Shown here in pieces: positions 1-24,108 of a stretch of 64,000 nt of DNA; the stretch's first letter is position 1, and each line of letters opens with the position of its first letter. This DNA is from Chondrilla cf. caribensis (taxonomy: Eukaryota; Porifera; Demospongiae; Chondrillida; Chondrillidae), in assembly GCA_964020155.1 (NCBI GenBank), contig OZ026556.1:4920767-4984766 (forward strand), written 5' to 3'. The position numbers and the translations under genes are program-made. The notes under the pieces are model-generated. The model worked only from the letters and a program-made list of their open reading frames with translations. It did no database searches and had not been told where the DNA came from.

Positions 1-226
1 CCGTAGTATCCAAGTCGGTCTCCGCTGCAGGGATAGTGTTGGTGCTGTCGAGCTCTTTCAGATTCAATTTCTGTTGTCTCACGGAAAAATCTCTGATCAA
101 GGCTCCATTCTTCTTCTTCGTCTTTACGCATGTTGATTTGGAACGCTTCACTCTCGAATAAACTCTATTGCGCTTCCCGATTTCTCCACAATCTACGTCG
201 GCTACAAATACCAAATCCCCGTCCAT
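1..226 (-). CDS. 5' exon of an unidentified gene, runs off the left edge
   Basis: Reading the minus strand from the ATG at 226 gives 75 open codons to the window edge, starting MDGDLVFVADVDCGEIGKRN. The protein is rich in Lys/Arg (residues about 18-45) followed by an acidic, Thr-rich stretch. I do not recognise the family. The frame is open further upstream and holds two more in-frame ATGs (protein start would then be MWPMHHAH...), with a stop codon before them, so the true start is not certain. It lies head-to-head with the broken DPH7 exon 1 copy at 472, the same arrangement as the other divergent gene pairs in this window, which supports this being a real first exon. No splice donor is visible before the edge. 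Confidence 0.45.
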   Translation of the reverse strand, partial: MDGDLVFVADVDCGEIGKRNRVYSRVKRSKSTCVKTKKKNGALIRDFSVRQQKLNLKELDSTNTIPAAETDLDTT

Positions 227-471
227 GTTGTAGCGTCCACATAAACTATGAGCGTGATGCATAGGCCACATACACGTACGTACGTAGATCGGACATTATT
301 GCCTGGAGCCTTTGAGTATAATATAGGAGCGAGTCAGGGGACACATTGAGAATGGGTCCCCTTTCCGGAAGCTCATTACAGACTTCACCGTTTGCGTTTT
401 TAGTCAAATATGCACGATTCACCTTTTGCGATTTTATGCGTGTCAACAAAAGATGGCGAAGGACTTAGGAT
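227..471. promoter_or_regulatory. Putative divergent promoter region
   Basis: This 245-bp gap separates the minus-strand start at 226 from the plus-strand ATG of the DPH7 exon 1 copy at 472. By analogy with four other head-to-head pairs here it was probably the original shared promoter of the left gene and DPH7. No TATA box or known factor site could be assigned by eye. Confidence 0.3.
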
Positions 472-622
472 GGATCGCAGGACGTCGACGAAATCACCCT
501 CATTTGCAGACAAATTGCTGACATTATAAATCCGATACACACCAAATACATAGGGGTGGAACCCTGTACCGTTTTCCGTCTTCATATATGAGGTTGTAAT
601 TATTCAATTTGTTTCAAGTAAG
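378..622 (+). pseudogene. Broken duplicate of DPH7 exon 1 and its 5' flank
   Basis: This stretch aligns by eye with 9810-10062, the functional DPH7 first exon: both begin with ACAGACTTCACCGTT, share TTTGCGATT and CCCTCATTTGCAGA, have the ATG at the equivalent place (472 versus 9897), share CGATACACRCCARATACAT and CCTGTACCG, and end in a splice donor after TTCAA. The reading here is MDRRTSTKSPSFADKLLTL followed by a TAA stop, with a second in-frame stop later, so it cannot encode the DPH7 N-terminus. It is best read as a decayed copy left behind (or created) when the satellite array between 1600 and 8920 arose. Which copy is ancestral cannot be decided from one sequence, but only the right copy is open. 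Confidence 0.75.
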
Positions 623-1240
623 TAATCGATCGGGGAAACTTGAAGGGCTGGCTACGCGAGACTAGTTATTGTTGAAATAGGAGAGGTTTGAATTGGGACC
701 AACGTGGAGTGGTCCATATAAAGTGGGAAAGGGAATCCATCTACTCGAAAATATGAGTGGTACTCTATTTGAACAGAAAAAAACAAACATTCCGCCTAAC
801 TAATGTATTTTTGGGTACGGTTATACATATCATTATTAATTTCTATATTTTTCGATTTTCGTATTTTATTTGTCTGTATTTTTATATTTCATACATCATA
901 ATCCTGAATTCATCGATTTTAAACGTAATTATCCAGAATTTGCGGGTAAAGTAAATAATTTTTTCTGAGGGTAAGACACTGACTAAGCCATAGTAGACGA
1001 AGCCGCTCATCCCATACGTAGATGCTTAATTCATGTGTAATTTATTTAATTGTAAATATGTGTTTAATAATTATATATATATTATAATATAATAATAATA
1101 ATATGACAACTTTGTAGATTAGGTTATGTCTTGCTTACATGCTCTTATTATTTTTGTTATTGTTGTTTTTATTATTATTCATTATCATTTATTTGTCAAC
1201 TTATGTTTACTAATTATCATTATTATTATAAGTATATATT

Positions 1241-1276
<36 letters not shown>

Positions 1277-1600
1277 TAAAACAAGTAGTGAGTATTTCAA
1301 GACAGAGCACAGACATACACAGTAACAACTACAGATTCTTAGCTAGCCTCAAGTTGGTGAAACATATTGCAATGATTGTATCATAACATTAATATGGAGT
1401 ATCTTACATAGATAATATTATGCTATTGAGAAAAAACTTTCCATCAAATGATTGCAGAATCCTACATAGAATTGACAAAATGAATCACTGGATTACTGCC
1501 AACCAGCTGAAGCAGACTAAAGTCTCATCAGCTGGGGGACCGAGATCCAATTTTGATGGCAAGCAGTGATGAACTTCCAGTCATCCAAATCATTACAAGA
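623..1600. other. AT-rich non-coding stretch
   Basis: No convincing exon is visible. It contains one copy of the word CTGGCTACGCGAGACTAG at 648-665 (see the palindrome in front of DUS1L), and a (TA)n tract at about 1246-1275. The rest is A/T-rich unique sequence leading up to the satellite. Confidence 0.6.
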
Positions 1601-4600
1601 TACGAATGCACGGACACAATCCTGAAACTAACATGGTCCTTTTGATAACAAAAATGACAGGTTTGGTTGGTGATGAAAATTCTGCCAGGTGTCCATATGG
1701 CACATAGCATTATACATTTGCATGTACATTTCAATATAAGTGTAACACGCCTTGTGGTGATCACTCAGGTGATTTGACATCACGTTGCTGGTCACCAAGG
1801 GTTGCCCAGTGTCCGTACCAAACTCACCAACACAATTTCGGATGCATACAAACCGTTCTGGGTGTGCTATAGGCCTCGTGGTGACAAGCACAAAAATGTC
1901 AATTTTTATGCTTGTCACCACGGCCTCTCCTGTGTGCACATAATGCATTATATTTCTAATACGAATTCACAGACACACTCCTGAAACAAATATGGTCCTT
2001 TTGATAACAAGAATGATGGATTTTGTTGGTGATGAAAATTCTCTCAGGTGTCCATATGGCACATAGCATTATACATTTGCATGTACATTTCAGTATAAGT
2101 GTAATATTCCTTGTAGTAATAACTCAGGTGAATTGACATCACATTGCTGGTCACCAAGGGCTACCCAGTGTCCGTGCCAAACTCACCAACACAATTTCGG
2201 ATGCATACAAACCGTCCCGAGTGTGCTATAGGCCTCGTGGTGACAAGCACAAAAATGTCAATTTTTATGCTTGTCACCACGGCCACTCCTGTGTGCACAT
2301 AATGCATCATAGATCAAATACGAATGCACGGACACACTTATGGAACTAATATGGTCCTTTTGAGAACAAAAATGATAGGTTCTGTTGGTGATGAATATTC
2401 TGCCAAGTGCCCATATGGTACATAGTATTATACATTTACATGTACATTCCAATATAAGTGTAATACACCTTGTGGTGATCGCTAAGGTGGTTTGACATCA
2501 CGTTGCTGGTCACCAAGGGCTACCCATTGTCCGTGCCAAACTCACCAACACAATTTCGGATGCATACAAACCGTCCTGGGTGTGCTATAGGCCTCGTGGT
2601 GACAAGCAAAAAAATGTCCATTTTTTGAGTTGTCACCACGGCCTCTCCTGTGTGCACGTAATGCATCATAGATCAAATACGAATGCACAGACGCACTCCT
2701 GGACCTAGTAGCTACCTTCTGATAGCAAAAAGATGCATTTTGGTGTCGACCAAAATTTCCCCCCAGTATAACATATAATAAAATGTATATACTTTGTATG
2801 TACATTCATATATGCGTGTAATACGCCTTGTGGTGATCACCTAAGCAATTTGAGAGTTCTTTGCTGGTCACCAAGGGCTACCCAGTGTCCATACCAAACT
2901 CACCAACACAATTGCGGAAGCATTCAGATTGTCCTGAGTGCGCTATAAGCCTCGTGGTGACAAGCAAAAAAATGTCCATTTTTTGAGTTGTCACCACGGC
3001 CTCTCCTGTGTGCACGTAATGCATCATAGATCAAATCCGAATGCACAGACGCACTCCTGGACCTAGTAGCTACCTTCTGATAGCAAAAAGATGCATTTTG
3101 GTGTCGACCAAAATTTCCCCCCAGTATAACATATAATAAAATGTATATACCTTGTATGTACATTCATATATGCGTGTAATACGCCTTGTGGTGATCACCT
3201 AAGCAATTTGAGAGTTCTTTGCTGGTCACCAAGGGCTACCCAGTGTCCATACCAAACTCACCAACACAATTTCGGAAGCATTCAGATTGTCCTGAGTGCG
3301 CTATAAGCCTCGTGGTGACAAGCAAAAAAATGTCCATTTTTTGAGTTGTCACCACGGCCTCTCCTGTGTGCACGTAATGCATCATAGCTGAAATCCGAAT
3401 GCACAGACGCACTCCTGGACCTAGTAGCTACCTTCTGAGAGCAAAAAGATGCATTTTGGTGTCGACCAAAATTTCCCCCCAGTGTCACATATAATAAAAT
3501 GTATATACTTTGTATGTACATTCATATATGCGTGTAATACGCCTTGTGGTGATCACTTAAGCAATTTGAGAGTTCTTTGCTGGTCACCAAGGGCTACCCA
3601 GTGTCCATACCAAACTCACCAACACAATTTCGGAAGCATTCAGATTGTCCTGAGTGTGCTATAAGCCTCGTGGTGACAAGCACAAAAATGTCAATTTTTA
3701 TGCTTGTCACCACGGCCACTCCTGTGTGCACATAATGCATCATAGATCAAATACGAATGCACGGACACACTTATGGAACTAATATGGTCCTTTTGAGAAC
3801 AAAAATGATAGGTTATGTTGGTGATGAAAATTCTGCCAAGTGCCCATATGATACATAGTATTATACATTTACATGTACATTCCAATATAAGTGTAATACA
3901 CCTTGTGGTGATCGCTAAGGTGGTTTGACATCACGTTGCTGGTCACCAAGGGCTACCCATTGTCCATGCCAAACTCACCAACACAATTTCGGATGCATAC
4001 AAACCGTCCTGGGTGTGCTATAGGCCTCGTGGTGACAAGCAAAAAATGTCAATTTTTTGAGTTGTCACCACGGCCTCTCCTGCGTGCACGTAATGCATCA
4101 TAGCTGAAATCCGAATGCACAGATGCACTCCTGGACCTAGTAGCTACCTTCTGATAGCAAAAAGATGCATTTTGGTGTCGACCAAAATTTCCCCCCAGTG
4201 TCACATATAGTAAAATGTATATACCTTGTATGTACATTCATATATGCGTGTAATACGCCTTGTGGTGATCACCTAAGCAATTTGAGAGTTCTTTGCTGGT
4301 CACCAAGGGCTACCCAGTGTCCATACCAAACTCACCAACACAATTTCGGAAGCATTCAGATTGTCCTGAGTGCGCTATAAGCCTCATGGTGACAAGCAAA
4401 AAAATGTCCATTTTTTGAGTTGTCACCACGGCCTCTCCTGTGTGCACGTAATGCATCATAGCTGAAATCCGAATGCACAGACGCACTCCTGGACCTAGTA
4501 GCTACCTTCTGATAGCAAAAAGATGCATTTTGGTGTCGACCAAAATTTCCCCCCAGTGTCACATATAGTAAAATGTATATACTTTGTATGTACATTCATA

Positions 4601-7600
4601 TATGCGTGTAATACGCCTTGTGGTGATCACTTAAGCAATTTGAGAGTTCTTTGCTGGTCACCAAGGGCTACCCAGTGTCCATACCAAACTCACCAACACA
4701 ATTTCGGATGCATACAAACCATCCCGAGTGTGCTATAAGCCTCGTGGTGACAAGCACAAAAATGTCAATTTTTTGAGTTGTCACCACGGCCACTCCTGTG
4801 TGCACATAATGCATCATAGATCAAATACGAATGCACGGACACACTTATGGAACTAATATGGTCCTTTTGAGAACAAAAATGATAGGTTATGTTGGTGATG
4901 AAAATTCTGCCAAGTGCCCATATGGTACATAGTATTATACATTTACATGTACATTCCAATATAAGTGTAATACACCTTGTGGTGATCGCTAAGGTGGTTT
5001 GACATCACGTTGCTGGTCACCAAGGGCTACCCATTGTCCATGCCAAACTCACCAACACAATTTCGGATGCATACAAACCGTCCTGGGTGTGCTATAGGCC
5101 TCGTGGTGACAAGCAAAAAATGTCAATTTTTTGAGTTGTCACCACGGCCTCTCCTGCGTGCATGTAATGCATCATAGCTGAAATCTGAATGCACAGACGC
5201 ACTCCTGGACCTAGTAGCTACCTTCTGATAGCAAAAAGATGCATTTTGGTGTCGACCAAAATTTCCCCCCAGTGTCACATATAATAAAATGTATATACTT
5301 TGTATGTACATTCATATATGCGTGTAATACGCCTTGTGGTGATCACTTAAGCAATTTGAGAGTTCTTTGCTGGTCACCAAGGGATACCCAGTGTCCATAC
5401 CAAACTCACCAACACAATTTCGGAAGCATTCAGATTGTCCTGAGTGCGCTATAAGCCTCGTGGTGACAAGCAAAAAAATGTCAATTTTTTGAGTTGTCAC
5501 CACGGCCTCTCCTGTGTGCACGTAATGCATCATAGCTGAAATCCGAATGCACAGACGCACTCCTGGACCTAGTAGCTACCTTCTGATAGCAAAAAGATGC
5601 ATTTTGGTGTCGACCAAAATTTCCCCCCAGTGTCACATACCAAACTCACTAACACAATTTCGGATGCATACAAACTGTCCCGAGTGTGGTATAGGCCTCG
5701 TGGTGACAAGCACAAAAATGTCAATTTTTATGCTTGTCACCACGGCCACTCCTGTGTGCACATAATGCATCATAGATCAAATACGAATGCACGGACACAC
5801 TTATGGAACTAATATGGTCCTTTTGAGAACAAAAATGATAGGTTATGTTGGTGATGAAAATTCTGCCAAGTGCCCATATGGTACATAGTATTATACATTT
5901 ACATGTACATTCCAATATAAGTGTAATACACCTTGTGGTGATCGCTAAGGTGGTTTGACATCACGTTGCTGGTCACCAAGGGCTACCCATTGTCCATGCC
6001 AAACTCACCAACACAATTTCGGAAGCATTCAGATTGTCTTGAGTGCGCTATAAGCCTCGTGGTGACAAGCACAAAAATGTCAATTTTTTGAGTTGTCACC
6101 ACGGCCTCTCCTGTGTGCACGTAATGCATCATAGCTGAAATCCGAATGCACAGACGCACTCCTGGACCTAGTAGCTACCTTCTGAGAGCAAAAAGATGCA
6201 TTTTGGTGTCGACCAAAATTTCCCCCCAGTGTCACATATAGTAAAATGTATATACTTTGTATGTACATTCATATATGCGTGTAATACGCCTTGTGGTGAT
6301 CACTTAAGCAATTTGAGAGTTCTTTGCTGGTCACCAAGGGCTACCCAGTGTCCATACCAAACTCACCAACACAATTGCGGAAGCATTCAGATTGTCCTGA
6401 GTGCGCTATAAGCCTCGTGGTGACAAGCAAAAAAATGTCCATTTTTTGAGTTGTCACCACGACCTCTCCTGTGTGCACGTAATGCATCATAGATCAAATA
6501 CGAATGCACAGACGCACTCCTGGACCTAGTAGCTACCTTCTGATAGCAAAAAGATGCATTTTGGTGTCGACCAAAATTTCCTCCCAGTGTCACATATAAT
6601 AAAATGTATAATATACTTTGTATGTACATTCATATATGCGTGTAATACGCCTTGTGGTGATCACCTAAGCAATTTGAGAGTTCTTTGCTGGTCACCAAGG
6701 GATACCCAGTGTCCATACCAAACTCACCAACACAATTTCGGAAGCATTCAGATGGCCCTGAGTGCGCTATAAGCCTCGTGGTGACAAGCAAAAAAATGTC
6801 AATTTTTTGAGTTGTCACCACCGCCTCTCCTGTGTGCACGTAATGCATCATAGCTGAAATCCGAATGCACAGACGCACTCCTGGACCTAGTAGCTACCTT
6901 CTGATAGCAAAAAGATGCATTTTGGTGTCGACCAAAATTTCCTCCCAGTGTCACATATAATAAAATGTATATACTTTGTATGTACATTCATATATGCGTG
7001 TAATACGCCTTGTGGTGATCACTTAAGCAATTTGAGAGTTCTTTGCTGGTCACCAAGGGCTACCCAGTGTCCATACCAAACTCACTAACACAATTGCGGA
7101 AGCATTCAGATTGTCCTGAGTGCACTATAAGCCTCGTGGTGACAAGCAAAAAAATGTCAATTTTTATGCTTGTCACCACGGCCACTCCTGTGTGCACATA
7201 ATACATCATAGATCATGAATGCACAGACACACTCATGGAACTAATATGGTCCTTTTGATAACAAGAATGATAGGTTTTGTTGGTGATGAAAATTCTCTCA
7301 GGTGTCCATATGGCACATAGCATTATACATTTGCATGCACATTTCAGTATAAGTGTAATACACCTTGTGGTGATCACTCAGGTGATTTGACATCACATTG
7401 CATTTTTGTGCTTGTCACCACGGCCACTCCTGTGTGCACATAATGCATCATAGATCAAATACGAATGCACGGACACACTTATGGAACTAATATGGTCCTT
7501 TTGAGAACAAAAATGATAGGTTATGTTGGTGATGAAAATTCTGCCAAGTGCCCATATGGTACATAGCATTTATACATTTACATGTACATTCCAATATAAG

Positions 7601-8920
7601 TGTAATACACCTTGTGGTGATCGCTAAGGTGGTTTGACATCACGTGGCTGGTCACCAAGGGCTACCCATTGTCCGTGCCAAACTCACCAACACAATTTCG
7701 GATGCATACAAACCGTCCTGTGTGTGCTATAGGCCTCGTGGTGACAAGCATAAAAATGTCATTTTTTATGCTTGTCACCACGGCCTCTCCTGTGTGCACA
7801 TAATACATCATAGATCTAGTACGAATGCACAGACACACTCCTGGAACTAATATGGTCCTTTTGATAACAAAAATGATAGGTTTTGTTGGTGATGAAAATT
7901 CTCTCAGGTGTCCATATGGCACATAGCATTATACATTTGTATGTACATTTCAGTATAAGTGTAATACGCCTTGTGGTGAACACTCAGGTGATTTGACATC
8001 ACGTTGCTGGTCACCAAGGGCTACCCAGTGTCCGTGCCAAACTCACCAACACAATTTCGGATGCATACAAACCGTCCTGGGTGTGCTATAGACCTCGTGG
8101 TGACAAGCGCAAAAATGTCATTTTTTATGCTTGTCACCACAGCCTCTCCTGTGTGCACATAATACATCATAGATCTAATACGAATGCACAGACACACTCA
8201 TGGAACTAATATGGTCCTTTTGATAACAAAAATGATGGGTTTTGTTGGTGATGAAAATTCTGCCAAGTGTCCATATGGCACATAGCATTATACATTTACA
8301 TGTACATTCCAATATAAGTGTAATACACCTTGTGGTGATCGCTAAGGTGGTTTGACATCACGTGGCTGGTCACCAAGGGCTACCCAGTGTCCGTGCCGAA
8401 CTCACTAACACAATTTCGGATGCATACAAACCATCCTGAGTGTTCTATAGGCCTCGTGGTGACAAGCACAAAAATGTCAATTTTTATGCTTGTCACCACC
8501 GCCTCTCCTGTGTGCACATAATACATCATAGATCTAATACGAATGCACGGACACACTCCTGGAACTGATACGGTCCTTTTGATAACAGAAATGATATGTT
8601 TTGTAGCCAATCAAAAATTCACCCCGGTGTCCATATGACACATATTATTATTATAATAATGTCTGTACTTTTGTATGTACATTCCAATGGAGGTGCTACT
8701 GACCTCTTGGTGATTGGCCAGGGAATCTCAAATTTGTCGCTTGTTACCAGGGGATGCACAGTGGTCGCATCAAACTTATGAACACAAATTTCAATGCATG
8801 CACAGCATTGTGGGTGTGCTATAGGCCTCATGTTGACCATCTAGAAAATGTCATATTTTATTGCTGGTCACCATGGTCACTCTGATGTCCATGTGCCTAC
8901 CCTATTGGAGGTGGCACAGA
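1600..8920. repeat. Satellite array, ~358-bp monomers with higher-order repeat
   Basis: About twenty tandem units. Spacings between equivalent points are 358 (2924 to 3282), 1074 = 3 x 358 (3691 to 4765) and 1433 = 4 x 358 (2258 to 3691). Two monomer classes alternate: class A carries CTAATATGGTCCTTTTGA, class B carries GATGCATTTTGGTGTCGACC. The order A-B-B-B, A-B-B, A-B..., is a higher-order repeat. Each monomer contains a strong hairpin (arms around CGTGGTGACAAGC and GCTTGTCACCACG, e.g. 1872-1923) and a weaker one (CCTTGTGGTGATCAC with GCTGGTCACCAAGG). The outermost units (1600-2300, 7200-8920) are more diverged than the central ones, as expected for unequal-exchange homogenisation. Short open frames within it repeat on both strands and are not genes. 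Confidence 0.95.
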
Positions 8921-8959
8921 CCTTTCCTCTACAGTCAAAATCTCCATATTGTCCATATG

Positions 8960-9620
8960 CTATATGTACAACTATTAAGCACCTCTGAACGTAGCTACGG
9001 ATAGACGTCACATGCATACAGAGATGGGAATTGCTTCATAGGTTAGTTTATATCCCCAGCTAGGTATAGGTGAAATATCACTTTGACATGCCCCCTCTCC
9101 CATGAGCTATACAAAAAGGTTTTTAGTGTTTCTTCTCTTATGCTCTCCCATACATTGAAAAAATATTAAGCATCTCCGAATGTAGCTGGGATTACGGGCC
9201 ACCTATTGAGATAGGAATCATTTCAGAAGTTAGTTTACATCTCAAGCTAGCTCTGTCTATAATATCAAGTTGACACGCCCCCTCCCACATGAGCTATGCA
9301 AAAAGGTGCTTAACATTTTTCTCCTATACTCTCCCATACATTGAAAAAATAATATTAAGCACCTCCGAATGTAGCTGGGGCTACGGGTTAGCTATGGAGA
9401 TGAGAATTGCTTCAGAAGTTAGTTCATGTTCCCAGCTAGATCTGTTTAAAATATCAAACTGACACGGCCCCTCCCCCATGAGCTGTGCAAAAAGGTGCTT
9501 AGCATATTCTTTCCAATACTCTCCTATATGTACTCTTCCATACATTGAAAATATATTAAGTGCCTCTGATTGTAGCTAGTGTAAGGGACAACCCATGCAG
9601 ATGGGAATTGTTTCATATGT
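8960..9620. repeat. Second tandem family, ~195-bp degenerate units
   Basis: Three to four imperfect copies begin near 8972, 9165, 9352 and 9555. Each has ATTAAGCACCTCYGAAYGTAG, then a GAGATGGGAATTGCTTCA-like segment, then CCCCCTCYCCCATGAGCT and AAAAAGGTGCTTA, then CTCYCCATACATTGAAAA. It is unrelated in sequence to the 358-bp satellite that abuts it. Confidence 0.8.
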
Positions 9621-9689
9621 TAGCACTGTCCCAGGCTTGTCATATCCATCAATAGAAGCTTGTACTGGCTACGTATTATCTATAGAAAC

Positions 9690-9812
9690 CTGTATGATCT
9701 CATGGATTCAGCAGTGATGTGTTTATTGTTGTTTGTGTAGATTCACCAGTGATGTGTTTATTGTTGTTTGTATACATACAGCAGTGACGTGCTTATTGTT
9801 GTTTGTGTAACA
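9690..9812 (+). repeat. Short tandem repeat upstream of DPH7 exon 1
   Basis: Three copies of a 35-40 bp unit containing CAGTGATGTGTTTATTGTTG, the last changed to CAGTGACGTGCTTATTG. It lies directly between the 195-bp family and the DPH7 first-exon duplicate, so it marks the right duplication boundary. Confidence 0.7.
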
Positions 9813-9896
9813 GACTTCACCGTTCACGATACCGTTTACAAACGTGTACGACTCACCTTTTGCGATTATAAGCGTACAAAGCGCGTTACAAAGCAC

Positions 9897-21921
<12,025 letters not shown>

Positions 21922-22117
21922 AGAACTGGTTGTAATAATCCTATTAATATTTGACTGTTGTACATTTCAAAATTCTGAAGATAACTTGTGACCACAAATA
22001 TGCAGTGTCGCATATGGCAGGTTTTATAAGCCTGGAGTGAGTTAACCTCAGCAGAGTTATAGCCTCTTTGGGAGACTGTGTGTGTTTGGAATTTCAGAGT
22101 TGAATCACAAGGAAGCA

Positions 22118-23497
22118 ATGAAGTTCACCTGGTGTTTTGCAACTCTACTGTGCTGTATTGGAGGTTGGACCTATACTCAGACTGTGTCAGCCAGCCCTAC
22201 TTCTCTGGCCACTCCACATCCCACCGAAGAGACTAAAGTTAGTTCTGTCCAGCCTAGCAACGAGACCACAGTGAACACCACCCAGCCCAGCAATGAGACC
22301 ACAGAACAACCTACTGGATATCATTGTGCCGTTGCTTGGAGTGGGAATGATTGGTAAGGCACTGTAACTGTGTTTGTCTGCTGTACAACACTCGTTCAAT
22401 TTCTCCTACTGTATTTATACCTGTCTAAGAAGATAGGTTGGAGTGTATGTTGGCTCTCTGTGCCTTTGCTTGAGTACTGCCAGCTATTTTCTGTTGATAC
22501 TTTGTCTTTTGTGTTTATAGGCAGCCCAACACAATGAGAAGCTACAGATTTGAGTATCACGTCATTTATACTAAAGTTTGTCGGAAAGTTCAGGTGGTTA
22601 AAGAGCGTTGCTCCTTCTTCTTCTGGTGAGTTTCCAGAATTGCACTGATCTCTTATTATGTTTGTGTCACAATATCATCTATTGTCCATCCAGCTCTGAG
22701 TATTACAGTACTGAGATGAAATGCACCACCAAATCAAGTATCAGAACTGTACCTAGGCTTACGAGATTCGAATCCCTGAATAAAAAATATGGTTTTTTCA
22801 AACCAATTTCTGTAAGAGAAAATCACTACAGAAACGAGATGAAGTTGGTGTGGCAGTTACACGCTCCCGAGGGCAGTCTGGTTTACCTGGAGCTCACCAA
22901 CATGGACCTGCACACGAGTGGGAATAATACCTGCAGTAAAGACAGGATTGAGATTCGCATCAATCCATGCCACGAGCCAGAGATCCTCTGCAATAATAGC
23001 ATAGACGTCTACAGTCGTGCTACCGAAGCTAGGAATGTTCAGATCATGTTTATTACAGACTCTCATGGTACTGCAACTGGCTTCAAAGGAGCCTACTACT
23101 ACTACCCCATCAACTCTAGCAGTGAGTGCAGTACACTCATGACTTCAAGATGACAACTTATTTATATTGCTATTTTATTTTCTGAAACTACCTTGATAGT
23201 AGATCCTTTTGAAGATGCACATAATAGACTGAAAGAGAGAAAGTTGAATGGGTCTCGGTCATCAAATGCAAGTAATCCCGGAAGCAGTAGCTTAGGATCG
23301 AGACGAAGACGCCGCCTGGCATCCCGACAGTCACCAGCAAGCGGTATGGTGGAGGCCAGTGAATTCAAGAAAGATGAAACAGCTCCTTATAATTCCAATG
23401 TCGAAGATGAAAAGACACTACCTCTTGTTAGTGAGATTGGTGCCAGCAGTTTATTGTGCGTCTGTATGGATGTGAATCTGTGCACGTGCACACAAAC

Positions 23498-23544
<47 letters not shown>

Positions 23545-24108
23545 ACCTACTCTAATCTCAAGCATACACTCATAATGATACACATGTACATGGTATGTAA
23601 AATCTTCATGTGCTGTTTATGTCTTCAGAACGTTGTTTACATAATCATTGCACAGCTGTTGTTGTTGACTAAATTGTGTTTTGTGTATTACTCTCTAATG
23701 TCAGCATGCTACAAGGGGGTGTGGTCCATGATAGCCCAGTCCACATTCCTAAGGTCGTGGACTTTTAATGTGTGTTAGGACCATCTTTCAGTGTATTGTG
23801 ACTACTGCGCTTTTTGTTGTGACTACCATCTCTTTGTTTCATTCCCTGCAGACCAGACGACGGCTCCTTTGTATCGACAATATTCTAAAGACAGAAAGCG
23901 CTCGGCAGTTCTTGACAGACAAACAGTGTCACAAGATAGCAGCCTTCTTCAATGCCAGAGGATTTTACACTCCATAAGAACAACGAAGTCAACAAAAGCA
24001 ACTACTGTATATTGCATGGAACCCACACACACTTTTGTACTTATGGCTATTTTAGAAATTTATAATCAACATCACCAAAACATAGTTTTTATTTGTTTTT
24101 GTTTGTGA
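22118..24108 (+). CDS. Secreted CUB-domain protein, copy 1 of a tandem pair
   Basis: Five exons: 22118-22353, 22521-22625, 22694-23121, 23200-23439, 23852-24108 (421 aa; the last exon junction is the least certain). It begins with a clear signal peptide (MKFTWCFATLLCCIGGWTYT), followed by a Ser/Thr-rich linker with NETT repeats (likely N- and O-glycosylated), a Cys/Trp-containing segment from about residue 73 that loosely recalls an EMI domain, and then a CUB domain (about residues 150-250) with MKLVWQLHAPEGSLVYLELT, CSKDRIEI and GTATGFKGAYYYY. After the CUB lies a Ser-rich tail with the polybasic run GSRRRRRLASRQ, a possible proprotein-convertase site. No transmembrane helix is obvious. It shares signal, linker, intron positions and phases with the gene at 25239, so the two are paralogues. 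Function unknown; an extracellular matrix or binding role is inference from the domains. Confidence 0.75.

Noticed and set aside
1528..7922. Many repeated open frames of 60-106 codons on both strands in the satellite
   Set aside because: They recur once per monomer, are on both strands, and follow the repeat period; no conserved family and no start context. They are by-products of the array.
1600..8920. CRISPR array or bacterial-type repeat-spacer locus
   Set aside because: The units are contiguous with no unique spacers, and the genome is eukaryotic.
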